A DNA stretch of 54,251 nt, taken from Sphingobacterium thalpophilum (lineage in GTDB: Bacteria; Bacteroidota; Bacteroidia; Sphingobacteriales; Sphingobacteriaceae). The position numbers and the translations under genes are program-made. Shown piece by piece: positions 17,619 through 25,450 of this stretch (positions are counted from its first letter, which is position 1; every line of letters begins with the position of its first letter). Below the pieces are notes generated by a model that saw only the letters and a program-made list of their open reading frames with translations, searched no databases and was not told where the DNA came from. The stretch is from NCBI GenBank assembly GCA_945868825.1, contig CAMBMM010000002.1, positions 1-54,251 on the forward strand. The letters are read 5' to 3'.

Positions 17619-18281
17619 TTAAGATAATGCATTTCTTAGAAAAACGCTCAGGGGATAAATTTCATTCCATACTGCCAATACATCTTTTACCGCAGTAGCG
17701 CTGCATAATGCAGCAGGACTAATGGCATAATGGGCTGTAAAACTCTTTAATTTGAGCAACTCAATAGCTGGATGTTCAACCGTATATCCTTTTGGAACGG
17801 TTTTTAACTTTTCGCTAGTATCTAAACTAGTAAAATATTTTTTAAATAAAGGCTTTGCCAACACTGCGCTAAGTTCATCTCCATTGTAATCAATCTCTTG
17901 GCGTATGGCTTTTAAATCTTCGGGCTGTGGCATCCAGCAGCCTCCGGCAACAAAAGAATCTTCTGGATGAATGTGCAAGTAATAGCCTGGACCATCAAAA
18001 TTTTTACCTTTGGGAGAAATGGCAATAGCAAAATTTTCTTTATAGGGAGTTTTATCTTTGCTAAAACGCACATCGCGATAAATGCGCATAACGCAAGATT
18101 TCGGATCTAAATCTGAAGGTATTAATGGATCTAATTGAGCTAGGCCTAAAATGAGTGCTGCAGCAAATTGGTGAACGTCTTGCTTTGCTTTTTCGAAATC
18201 GGGTTTATGATCTAAAAACCATTCCCGATTGTTATGCTGACTTATCCCTTGTAAAAAATTTAAGGTGGTGGCATGCAGCAT
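17619..18281 (-). CDS. DUF2461 domain protein (TIGR02453 family)
   Basis: 220 aa. Typical family blocks are FLQGISQHNNREWFLDHKPDFEKAK, VMRIYRDVRFSKDKTPYKEN and YYLHIHPEDSFVAGGCWMP. Soluble; the biochemical function is unknown. It lies 11 nt after the small CxxC membrane protein gene and 16 nt before the OmpA gene, so it is probably cotranscribed but not obviously linked to respiration. Confidence 0.88.
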   Translation of the reverse strand: MLHATTLNFLQGISQHNNREWFLDHKPDFEKAKQDVHQFAAALILGLAQLDPLIPSDLDPKSCVMRIYRDVRFSKDKTPYKENFAIAISPKGKNFDGPGYYLHIHPEDSFVAGGCWMPQPEDLKAIRQEIDYNGDELSAVLAKPLFKKYFTSLDTSEKLKTVPKGYTVEHPAIELLKLKSFTAHYAISPAALCSATAVKDVLAVWNEIYPLSVFLRNALS

Positions 18282-18292
18282 AAAGGCGTGTG

Positions 18293-18574
18293 TTAATTTA
18301 GGTTCAAGGTTTCGTCGTTTAACTGATTGATACCAGTTTTACGGCGATACTTTTTATACCACACAAATCCTACGCCTGCAATGGCCAAATAAGGTGCTGC
18401 TAAAAGATATAATATGCCATTATTTAAGGTAGTGCCTTGTTTATTGCCATTTTTTACAGAGTTTTCTGCATTAAGGGTACACATAGCGCACTGTGCCACA
18501 CTTTTTTGCGGGATAGCAAACAAACTAGCAAAAACTAAAAACGTAAAAATCAGTTTAAACAATTTCATATACAA
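18293..18574 (-). CDS. small secreted/membrane protein with CxxC, candidate oxidase assembly factor
   Basis: 93 aa. A signal peptide ends near KSVAQ, and the mature N-terminus opens with CAMC (QCAMCTLNAENSVKNGN). One transmembrane helix (ILYLLAAPYLAIAGVGFVWY) and a basic cytoplasmic tail follow. The CxxC would lie at the outer face of the inner membrane. Neighbours are DUF420 and SCO, both associated with cytochrome oxidase biogenesis, so a copper or thiol role is possible; this is inference. Similar proteins are commonly seen as hypotheticals beside Bacteroidota oxidase genes. The start could also be the second Met at 18568. Confidence 0.75.
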   Translation of the reverse strand: MYMKLFKLIFTFLVFASLFAIPQKSVAQCAMCTLNAENSVKNGNKQGTTLNNGILYLLAAPYLAIAGVGFVWYKKYRRKTGINQLNDETLNLN

Positions 18575-18591
18575 AGATACCTAAAATTGAG

Positions 18592-19122
18592 TTAGAAGGT
18601 ATAATACGGAGCAATCATTATGTAAACGATAACACCTGTTACGGTTACATATAACCAAATCGGGAAGGTCCAACGTACCAATTTGCGATGTTTATCCACC
18701 TGCAATTTTAAACCACTATTAAAGCTTAATAAAACCAATGGCAAAACGGCTGCCGCTAAAATAATATGGCTAATAAGTATGGTATAATATACTAATCTAA
18801 TAGCGCCTGTACCCCCAAACGTAGTTTCTTTTACGAAATAGTGAAATAAGATATAGGAAACTAAAAATCCGGATGACAGTATGAAGGTGATAATGTTTAG
18901 CCTTTTGTGCATGGCTACGTTTTTGTTCGTGATAAAATAAAGTGATACCAATAGCAAAACAGAACAGGTGCCATTGAGGATGGCATTAAGCTTGGGTAAA
19001 AAATAAACGAAAGAAGGAGTGGCAATTGTAACTGGAAGGACCTTCCGATTTAAAATAACTACTACAGCAAATACAAAAATAGAAATAACAGTTACAAGTC
19101 TTTTAATGGTTTTATCAGTCAT
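18592..19122 (-). CDS. DUF420 membrane protein (CtaM-like oxidase assembly)
   Basis: 176 aa with about five transmembrane segments. The layout matches DUF420: PSFVYFLPKLNAILNGTCSVLLL, NKNVAMHKRLNI with a conserved His, SYILFHYF and SHIILAAAVLPLVLL. The conserved histidines in membrane segments fit a heme or copper role. DUF420 proteins such as Staphylococcus CtaM are required for heme-copper oxidase maturation. It stands between SCO and the CxxC protein in the oxidase block. Confidence 0.88.
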   Translation of the reverse strand: MTDKTIKRLVTVISIFVFAVVVILNRKVLPVTIATPSFVYFLPKLNAILNGTCSVLLLVSLYFITNKNVAMHKRLNIITFILSSGFLVSYILFHYFVKETTFGGTGAIRLVYYTILISHIILAAAVLPLVLLSFNSGLKLQVDKHRKLVRWTFPIWLYVTVTGVIVYIMIAPYYTF

Positions 19123-19134
19123 AATTAAGCTTAG

Positions 19135-19839
19135 TTATCTATCGGTTCTGGTTCTTAATTCTTCGTTTATAAGCACTTTTAATTCATCATCTAATTTTTC
19201 CATTTGCTCTTTATTCAACGAATCGTAGTAGCCTCTAATACGTTTTTGAGGATCTAACAAGATCAACATGGAGGAATGGATAATATTTGTAGCTTGAGAA
19301 GGATCGGGTAAAACATCTACCAAAAAACTTTGTTTTGCTAGTTCGGCAATCTCTTTTTGCGGGCCCGTAAGTAGCAGCCAATTTATCGAACGAAACCCAG
19401 TAGTTTGTTGGTAGCTGCGCAATGTAGTGGGCGAATCATGAGCACCATCTACCGAAATACTCACAAACTGCAACAAAGAATTACGTTGATACTTTTTAGC
19501 CAAATAATGTACCTGTTGGTTCATGGTAGCACAAAACACCGTACAGCGGGTATAAAAAAAGTTGACCACGAAAATGCGATGCGTTTTAGCCGGAAAATTA
19601 AAGGCCGCACTGTCTTGGTTAAGAATTGTGAAATCACGAACAGTATGATACAAGGTATCGGGAATTTTAACCCCCCGTTTGGTATGAAAGGTACTTGCTA
19701 CTTGTTTAGGGCCAAAAAATGATAAAGATTTATATCGATTTTTGCCCTTCACGGTCAGCATCCAATATAAAAATCCAGGGAAAGCCAGAATGGTTACCAG
19801 GATTAAAATCTTTTTTAAAGTAAATTTTGGGAAGCGCAT
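19135..19839 (-). CDS. SCO1/SenC family copper-binding assembly protein
   Basis: 234 aa. An N-terminal anchor (ILILVTILAFPGFLYWML) is followed by a thioredoxin-like domain. The copper motif CxxxC reads RCTVFCATMN near residue 105, and the distal His is in TNIIHSSMLILLD near residue 190. Usual SCO proteins have CPxxC; here the proline is Thr, a minor variation. It loads CuA of oxidase subunit II. Its ATG overlaps the COX IV stop (TAATG), so translation is probably coupled. Confidence 0.92.
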   Translation of the reverse strand: MRFPKFTLKKILILVTILAFPGFLYWMLTVKGKNRYKSLSFFGPKQVASTFHTKRGVKIPDTLYHTVRDFTILNQDSAAFNFPAKTHRIFVVNFFYTRCTVFCATMNQQVHYLAKKYQRNSLLQFVSISVDGAHDSPTTLRSYQQTTGFRSINWLLLTGPQKEIAELAKQSFLVDVLPDPSQATNIIHSSMLILLDPQKRIRGYYDSLNKEQMEKLDDELKVLINEELRTRTDR

Positions 19840-20177
19840 TAATAGGTTTGGAGGTGTATATAATTGCCTTCTATAAGCATGAGAACAATGAAATAAATAA
19901 TAAAAAGCAAAGAAAACACTATACTGGCTTTAAATGCAAATTTTTCGAATTTAAGGTGCATGAAATATGCAACAATATAAAATGCCTTTACAAGTGTTAA
20001 AATGATATAGGCAAAATTACCAACACCGTGTGATACTATGCCTTTGGGAATGAGGTAAAGCGCAATGATGAATTCTAAAGCGGTAATACCCAACAAATAA
20101 AAGAATACTTGCCAAATTTTTCTTTTGGTCATACTTGCATGCTCGTGAGCATGTTCTTGTGTGTGTTCTGCCGACAT
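19839..20177 (-). CDS. cytochrome c oxidase subunit IV (caa3 type)
   Basis: 112 aa with three transmembrane helices and a His-rich N-terminus (AEHTQEHAHEHAS). The pattern IWQVFFYLLGITALEFIIAL ... VKAFYIVAYFMHLKFE is characteristic of the bacterial COX IV family (prokaryotic cytochrome oxidase subunit IV). A small structural or stabilising subunit of the oxidase whose other subunits are encoded upstream. Confidence 0.9.
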   Translation of the reverse strand: MSAEHTQEHAHEHASMTKRKIWQVFFYLLGITALEFIIALYLIPKGIVSHGVGNFAYIILTLVKAFYIVAYFMHLKFEKFAFKASIVFSLLFIIYFIVLMLIEGNYIHLQTY

Positions 20178-20190
20178 ATGCTTTTTAAAA

Positions 20191-20880
20191 TTATACTAAA
20201 TAAAAGAAGGTGAAAACGAAAACCCAAACTAGGTCTACAAAGTGCCAATACAGACCTACTTTTTCTACCATAAGATAAGAACCTCGTTTTTCGAAGGTAT
20301 TGGCTAAAACCATACCTAAAATAATACAATTGATAACCACACCTGTAAATACGTGAAAACCGTGAAAACCGGTAATGGTGAAAAACAAATTAGCAAATTG
20401 AAGCGCCCCAATCGTATCTACACCGGTGTATGTTGCTGGAAAGCTACCCCACCAAAAACCCTCATGGTGCAAATGGCTCCACTCTAAGGCTTGACAACCC
20501 AAGAACATAAACCCACCAACTATGGTCCAAATCATCCAAGTTACTACTTCTTTTTTGGCTTTTCGATGGCCAGCTTCTACGGCCAAAACCATAGTTACCG
20601 AGCTCATAATTAAAATAAAAGTCATAATACCCACAAACACCAAAGGGTAGCCCTCATTGGCAATGCCGGGAATAGATTGAAATACATGATCGGGATCTGG
20701 CCAGGTAAGTTTACTAAAACGCTGGGCACCATAATAAATTAAAAATGCGGAAAATGTGAATGCATCAGATAATAAGAAAAACCACATCATTATTTTGCCA
20801 TATTCTACCTCAAATGGCGATTTGCCTCCGCTCCAAGGGCCTGTTTTTACGTAGTCAAGTGGTGATACTTTAGTACTCAT
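20191..20880 (-). CDS. ctaE: cytochrome c oxidase subunit III
   Basis: 229 aa with five or six transmembrane helices. Family blocks are KIMMWFFLLSDAFTFSAF, TYTGVDTIGALQFANLFFTITGFHGFHVFTG and the C-terminal VGLYWHFVDLVWVFVFTFFYL. It is the first of two subunit III-like proteins read in the order 20904 then 20191 and is the closer match to classical subunit III. It is part of the heme-copper oxidase. Confidence 0.93.
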   Translation of the reverse strand: MSTKVSPLDYVKTGPWSGGKSPFEVEYGKIMMWFFLLSDAFTFSAFLIYYGAQRFSKLTWPDPDHVFQSIPGIANEGYPLVFVGIMTFILIMSSVTMVLAVEAGHRKAKKEVVTWMIWTIVGGFMFLGCQALEWSHLHHEGFWWGSFPATYTGVDTIGALQFANLFFTITGFHGFHVFTGVVINCIILGMVLANTFEKRGSYLMVEKVGLYWHFVDLVWVFVFTFFYLV

Positions 20881-20903
20881 GTAGGAATTTTATTTGAAAG
20901 AAA

Positions 20904-21470
20904 TTATTGGTTCAAAAGTAAGAAAACATATAGATAAATCCATAGTATATCTATAAAATGCCAAAAAATGGAGGCCGTTTCTAAGCGGAATAAATTGTTT
21001 GCTTGTGGTATGTTTTTAACCCCACCAAGCCAAGCTGCCAATACCATCATTAATCCGGCAAATACGTGTACCAAATGGGCACCGGTAAATACATAAATAA
21101 ACGATTGTGAGGCATTGGGGTTTACAAAATATATGCCTTGGCTAATAAGTGTTTGCCAAGCGCTGAGTTGCAAAACAAAAAAACCAATACCAAAACCCAT
21201 GGTTAGCAGTAAATACATTTTTTGTTGCTTCAACTGCAAGCGTTTGGCCGATAAATAGGCCATGTGCATGGTGATACTACTTAGCACAATAAGTAGGGTA
21301 CTTAATTTAAACGCCTGGGGCAAAATAATTTTTAATCCTCTATCTACACTTCCACCGGTGTATACAATAAAACCGCTGGTTAAACCAGCAAAAAGCATAA
21401 ATGAGGCAATTACGAAAAGCAAAACCAAAAACTTTTTGGCCTTAAAATTAATTCTTTCTTGTTCGGTCAT
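20904..21470 (-). CDS. second cytochrome c oxidase subunit III-like protein
   Basis: 188 aa with five hydrophobic segments. Subunit III hallmarks are present: FIYVFTGAHLVHVFAGLMMVL and the C-terminal ASIFWHFIDILWIYLYVFLLL. It is shorter than its downstream neighbour, lacking the N-terminal hydrophobic segments, and clearly paralogous to it. Tandem subunit III genes are common in Bacteroidota ACIII-caa3 clusters. Both may be subunits of the same oxidase. Confidence 0.9.
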   Translation of the reverse strand: MTEQERINFKAKKFLVLLFVIASFMLFAGLTSGFIVYTGGSVDRGLKIILPQAFKLSTLLIVLSSITMHMAYLSAKRLQLKQQKMYLLLTMGFGIGFFVLQLSAWQTLISQGIYFVNPNASQSFIYVFTGAHLVHVFAGLMMVLAAWLGGVKNIPQANNLFRLETASIFWHFIDILWIYLYVFLLLNQ

Positions 21471-21486
21471 TGGAGTTATATGAGGG

Positions 21487-22353
21487 TTAAGAAATAAAAT
21501 CTAGCAATAAGCCTACCTGTACAAGGGGCAAATATACAAAAGAGACGTACATCATTCGTCGTGCCGATGCAATATCTAATTGCCTATACAATTGAATGGC
21601 TGTATATAAAAAATACAAGCCGGCAACAAGTGAAATGAACGCAATACTGTTCCCACCAATGTGGTACAGTGTAGGCATTAAACTTACTGGTATAAGTACA
21701 ATGGTGGTGAGTAAAATTATCAATGCGCTGGTTTTGTCGGGTTTGGTGGTGGGCAACAAACGGAAACCTGCTTTTTTATAATCTTCATCTAATACCCAAG
21801 CAATAGACCAAAAGTGTGGAAACTGCCATACAAACTGGACCAAAAACAAGATAATAGGTGCCCAAGAAATGGCCGGATTTTCGAATGCCGCAAAATAGCC
21901 AATAAGTGGAGGCAATGCCCCGGGTATGGCCCCAAGAAAAACCGCAATGGGCGATTTGCGTTTCATGGGGGTGTAGATAAAGGCGTAAAAAAAGATAGAG
22001 AATACAGAGAGTACGCCGGTTAAAAAATTAAGTCGCACCAAAATTAGGGTGCCTATAATGCTCATAAAAATACTTAGAACTAAGGCTTGCCCCGTGGTCA
22101 TCCGCTCAGCAGGAATTGGCCGATCAGCAGTGCGTTTCATTAATTTATCTAAATCTTTCTCAATAATCTCGTTGAACCCATTGGCTGCAGCCGTCACCAA
22201 AAAACCGCCAATGGTTAACAAAAACCAATTGGTCCAATTCACAAATCCCTGCTCTTTACTCCCAATTAAAAAAGAGATAGAGGCAGAAAATACCACCAAG
22301 AAACTTAAACGTAGTTTTACCAATTTGGCAAAATCGGATAAGAAATTATACAT
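21487..22353 (-). CDS. ctaB: protoheme IX farnesyltransferase (heme O synthase)
   Basis: 288 aa with about nine transmembrane helices. The UbiA-family motif reads NGFNEIIEKDLDKLMKRT, giving the NxxxDxxxD pattern (residues ~60-70), followed by RPIPAERMT and the second loop DEDYKKAGFRLLP. It converts heme B to heme O, which CtaA then oxidises. It overlaps ctaA by 8 nt, indicating coupled expression. Confidence 0.95.
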   Translation of the reverse strand: MYNFLSDFAKLVKLRLSFLVVFSASISFLIGSKEQGFVNWTNWFLLTIGGFLVTAAANGFNEIIEKDLDKLMKRTADRPIPAERMTTGQALVLSIFMSIIGTLILVRLNFLTGVLSVFSIFFYAFIYTPMKRKSPIAVFLGAIPGALPPLIGYFAAFENPAISWAPIILFLVQFVWQFPHFWSIAWVLDEDYKKAGFRLLPTTKPDKTSALIILLTTIVLIPVSLMPTLYHIGGNSIAFISLVAGLYFLYTAIQLYRQLDIASARRMMYVSFVYLPLVQVGLLLDFIS

Positions 22354-23407
22354 GCGCTCCCTCCTCTTCTTTCCGAGTACTTTTTCCTAAAGCCAGCACT
22401 AAATAGAATTGTGCACCAAACAATAAACTAGCAAATACAAGATGTAAGGCCTGGGCCACTGGCGGCAATGCGAAATAGGCTAAGGAAATACCTAAAACTG
22501 CTTGTGCTCCAAGAAAAGCGAAGGAGTAGTTTATGGCACGTATAGCCTGTGATTTTTCTGCATACTGTTTTACCAAGCGACGCTCCAATGCAAAAGTTAG
22601 TGAAATAACTAAAATGGTTAAACTTCGGTGGACTTTAAAAAAATCTGCTTTATCTACCCAAAGTTCTCGGCCAGTATTATTCATGAATGAAGCAATAGCA
22701 TCTATTTGCTCACGCACTTCGGTGCCCAATACAATTTGCCCAATAGTCAGTGCAAACAAAAAGAAAGCCATAACCTTTACTGCACGATTTATGGGAAGAG
22801 CAACTTTTTGAAAATTCTTAGCATCGTAAAAGGTATACATACTGATGGCGATAATGGCCAAAGCCACTAACATATGTACGGTTACCACCCAAGCCAGTAA
22901 ATTGGTAGATACCACTATAGAACCCAACCATGCTTGGAAACCTATTAAAAACACGTTGAAGGCACTTAAAAAGAAAATACGTTTTCGAGTTTTTAAATAA
23001 GGGAAAGAGAGAAACACCGCCCCTAACAAAAACAAGCCACAAATAGCCCCAATTAACCGATTGATATATTCGGTCCAGGTTTTGGTGGCGTTAAACTCCT
23101 CAGGGAGTAAAATACTTTTATCTTCTCTAATGCGCAGGGCTAAATCGCCATAGCCCAATACATCGAGTGTTTTAGCAAAGCGCTCATTTTTAGCTACTCT
23201 ACCGGCTACATATTTTTCTTGATAATTGGCAGGCAATTGCGAAACCGAGGTTGGCGGTACGTATTGATCAAAACACTTCGGCCAATCTGGGCAGCCCATT
23301 CCCGAGCCCGAACTACGCACCACACCACCGGCCAATATCACCAAAAATAAGCTGATAATACCTAATAGGTTGACTCGTAAAAATCGTTTTTCGGCTGCTG
23401 AATGCAT
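22346..23407 (-). CDS. ctaA: heme A synthase (COX15/CtaA)
   Basis: 353 aa with eight transmembrane helices in two four-helix halves. It has the N-terminal GGVVRSSGSGMGCPDWPKCF motif with the paired Cys-containing loop and conserved histidines in each half (VHMLVALAI, VHRSLTILV, LHLVFASLLFG). It oxidises heme O to heme A for the aa3-type site. ATG at 23407. It sits just downstream of a terminator-like hairpin after ctaD, so it may be read from a separate promoter or by readthrough. Confidence 0.95.
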   Translation of the reverse strand: MHSAAEKRFLRVNLLGIISLFLVILAGGVVRSSGSGMGCPDWPKCFDQYVPPTSVSQLPANYQEKYVAGRVAKNERFAKTLDVLGYGDLALRIREDKSILLPEEFNATKTWTEYINRLIGAICGLFLLGAVFLSFPYLKTRKRIFFLSAFNVFLIGFQAWLGSIVVSTNLLAWVVTVHMLVALAIIAISMYTFYDAKNFQKVALPINRAVKVMAFFLFALTIGQIVLGTEVREQIDAIASFMNNTGRELWVDKADFFKVHRSLTILVISLTFALERRLVKQYAEKSQAIRAINYSFAFLGAQAVLGISLAYFALPPVAQALHLVFASLLFGAQFYLVLALGKSTRKEEEGAHV

Positions 23408-23415
23408 CGTGCTAT

Positions 23416-23466
23416 AAAAAATTAGGGTATCGGTAAGTTCAAAAAAACTTAGGCCAGATACCCTAA
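23416..23466 (-). terminator. intrinsic terminator-like hairpin between ctaD and ctaA
   Basis: On the minus strand TTAGGGTATC (23466-23457) pairs perfectly with GATACCCTAA (23431-23422). An inner stem AAGTT/AACTT (23450-23446 with 23439-23435) extends it. Six T follow immediately (23421-23416). This splits the 18-kb block into an act-ctaCD unit and a ctaA-to-OmpA unit, or attenuates the distal part. Confidence 0.75.
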
Positions 23467-23486
23467 AAATAGGTGATAATTATATC

Positions 23487-25442
23487 TTAAGGCTTTTTAG
23501 TAGGCGTTGTTTTTTTCTTTGCTGCAGGCTTTTTAGCATTTTTTAATACCGCTTTTATCGCCGGCTTAGCCGCATCAACCGGTTTTTTGGCTCCTTTAGC
23601 TGCAAACTCTTCTTGCAAACGCTCTGCTTGTGCATTGCCCTCAAAATCGTGCGCCACGTTGGAGCTCATCGTTTCTGAGAACGGTGTAGTTTGCGGAATA
23701 AAGTCTTCATCATGACCTGGTTTACTATAATCGTATGGCCAACGGTATACCGTTGGAATTTCTCCTGGCCAGTTACCGTGTAAATGTTCTACCGGAGTAG
23801 TCCATTCCAAGGTGTTCGATTTCCATGGATTTTGCGTAGTTTTCTTACCGTAAAAAATAGAATGGAAGAAATTGTACAAGAATGCCAATTGAGCTAATGC
23901 TGCTACAATGGCAGCCCAGGTAATAAATACGTTTACCGTTAACCATTCTTTCATAAACTCAAATTCGGTAAAGGCATAATATCTACGAGGCACCCCATCT
24001 AAGCCCATAAAGTGCATGGGGAAAAATACCAAATATGCACAAACAAAAGTTATCCAAAAGTGGAGATAGCCTAGTTTTTCGTCCATTTCACGACGGAACA
24101 TTTTAGGGAACCAATGGTAAACACCACAAAGCATTCCGAAAATAGCCGCAGAACCCATAACCAAATGGAAGTGGGCAACTACGAAATACGTATCGTGTAG
24201 GTTGATATCTAAGGCTGCATTTCCTAAGAAAATTCCGGTTAAACCACCAGAGATAAAGAAGGAAACCAAACCAATAGCAAAAAGCATGGCCGGAGTAAAA
24301 CGGATGTTTCCTCTCCAAAGCGTAGCCAAATAATTAAATGTTTTTACTGCCGATGGCACCGCAATGATTAACGTGGTAATCATAAACACTCCGCCCAAAA
24401 ACGGATTCATGCCGGTAAGAAACATGTGGTGACCCCACACAACAAACGACAATACGGTAATACCAATTAAAGAGTAGACCATGGCATGGTAACCGAAAAT
24501 TGGTTTACGCGAATTAGTTGCAATTACTTCAGAAGTAATACCCAAAGCAGGCATCAATACAATATACACCTCTGGGTGACCTAAGAACCAAAATAAGTGT
24601 TGCCATAAAATTGGGCTACCCCCTTGGTTGGGTAATACCTGCCCTTGCAACACAATATCAGATAAATAGAAACTGGTCCCAAAACTACGGTCGAAAATTA
24701 ACAATACCACCGCTGATACAAGTACTGGAAAAGATAAAACCCCAGTTATGGCAGTTAAGAAAAAGGCCCAAATGGTTAAAGGCATCCGCCATAAACTCAT
24801 ACCTTTAGTACGCATGTTTAATACCGTACTGATATAGTTTAAGGCTCCCATTAAAGAAGAGGCTACAAACAATACCATACTCATTAACCACAAGGTCATA
24901 CCCAAACCTGAACCCGAAATTGCTTTTGGCAAGGCCGATAAAGGTGGATAAACAGTCCAACCGGCACTAGCAGGTCCGCTTTCTACAAAGAAAGAACCCA
25001 TCATAATTACACAAGCCAAAAAGAAGAACCAGTATGATAACATGTTCAGAAATGGCGAAGCCATGTCTCTTGCGCCTAATTGTAAAGGAATTAATAGGTT
25101 ACTAAACGTTCCGCTTAAGCCTGCAGTAAGTACAAAAAATACCATCATGGTACCGTGAATGGTTACCAATGCCAGGTAAAAATCTGGTTTTATACGACCG
25201 CCCTCAGCCCATTTACCTAAAAAGGTTTCTAAAATTGGGAATGATTTATCTGGCCACCCCAATTGTAAACGGAACAATACGGATAAAAACATGGCAATAA
25301 CCCCCATAACAATTCCTGTAATAAGAAATTGTTTTGCAATCATTTTATGATCTTGACTAAACACATATTTAGTCAAAAAGGTTTCATGGTGATGACCGTG
25401 ATCGTCGTGGTGTACTGCTGTATTGTGTGCTGTGCTTGCCAT
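23487..25442 (-). CDS. ctaD: cytochrome c oxidase subunit I
   Basis: 651 aa with at least 12 transmembrane helices. Heme-copper ligands and channels are visible: WFLGHPEVYI (CuB His, cross-linked Tyr and the A1-type channel Glu), WGHHMF (CuB His pair) and HDTYFVVAHFHLVMG (heme a and a3 ligands). The N-terminus is His-rich. The C-terminus has a soluble tail with an Ala/Lys/Pro-rich stretch of about 35 residues (from AKKPVDAAKP), an add-on beyond the usual fold. It is the catalytic O2-reducing subunit of the aa3/caa3 oxidase. Confidence 0.97.
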   Translation of the reverse strand: MASTAHNTAVHHDDHGHHHETFLTKYVFSQDHKMIAKQFLITGIVMGVIAMFLSVLFRLQLGWPDKSFPILETFLGKWAEGGRIKPDFYLALVTIHGTMMVFFVLTAGLSGTFSNLLIPLQLGARDMASPFLNMLSYWFFFLACVIMMGSFFVESGPASAGWTVYPPLSALPKAISGSGLGMTLWLMSMVLFVASSLMGALNYISTVLNMRTKGMSLWRMPLTIWAFFLTAITGVLSFPVLVSAVVLLIFDRSFGTSFYLSDIVLQGQVLPNQGGSPILWQHLFWFLGHPEVYIVLMPALGITSEVIATNSRKPIFGYHAMVYSLIGITVLSFVVWGHHMFLTGMNPFLGGVFMITTLIIAVPSAVKTFNYLATLWRGNIRFTPAMLFAIGLVSFFISGGLTGIFLGNAALDINLHDTYFVVAHFHLVMGSAAIFGMLCGVYHWFPKMFRREMDEKLGYLHFWITFVCAYLVFFPMHFMGLDGVPRRYYAFTEFEFMKEWLTVNVFITWAAIVAALAQLAFLYNFFHSIFYGKKTTQNPWKSNTLEWTTPVEHLHGNWPGEIPTVYRWPYDYSKPGHDEDFIPQTTPFSETMSSNVAHDFEGNAQAERLQEEFAAKGAKKPVDAAKPAIKAVLKNAKKPAAKKKTTPTKKP

Positions 25443-25450
25443 AAACGTTT

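Noticed and set aside
20191-21470. Two subunit III-like genes as a recent duplication
   Set aside because: The two proteins are strongly diverged and tandem subunit III genes are usual in Bacteroidota oxidase clusters, so this is not a novel event.
25380-25440. His-rich N-termini of CtaD and COX IV as metal-binding novelty
   Set aside because: Short His-rich ends are frequent in oxidase subunits of this group; nothing further supports a special role.
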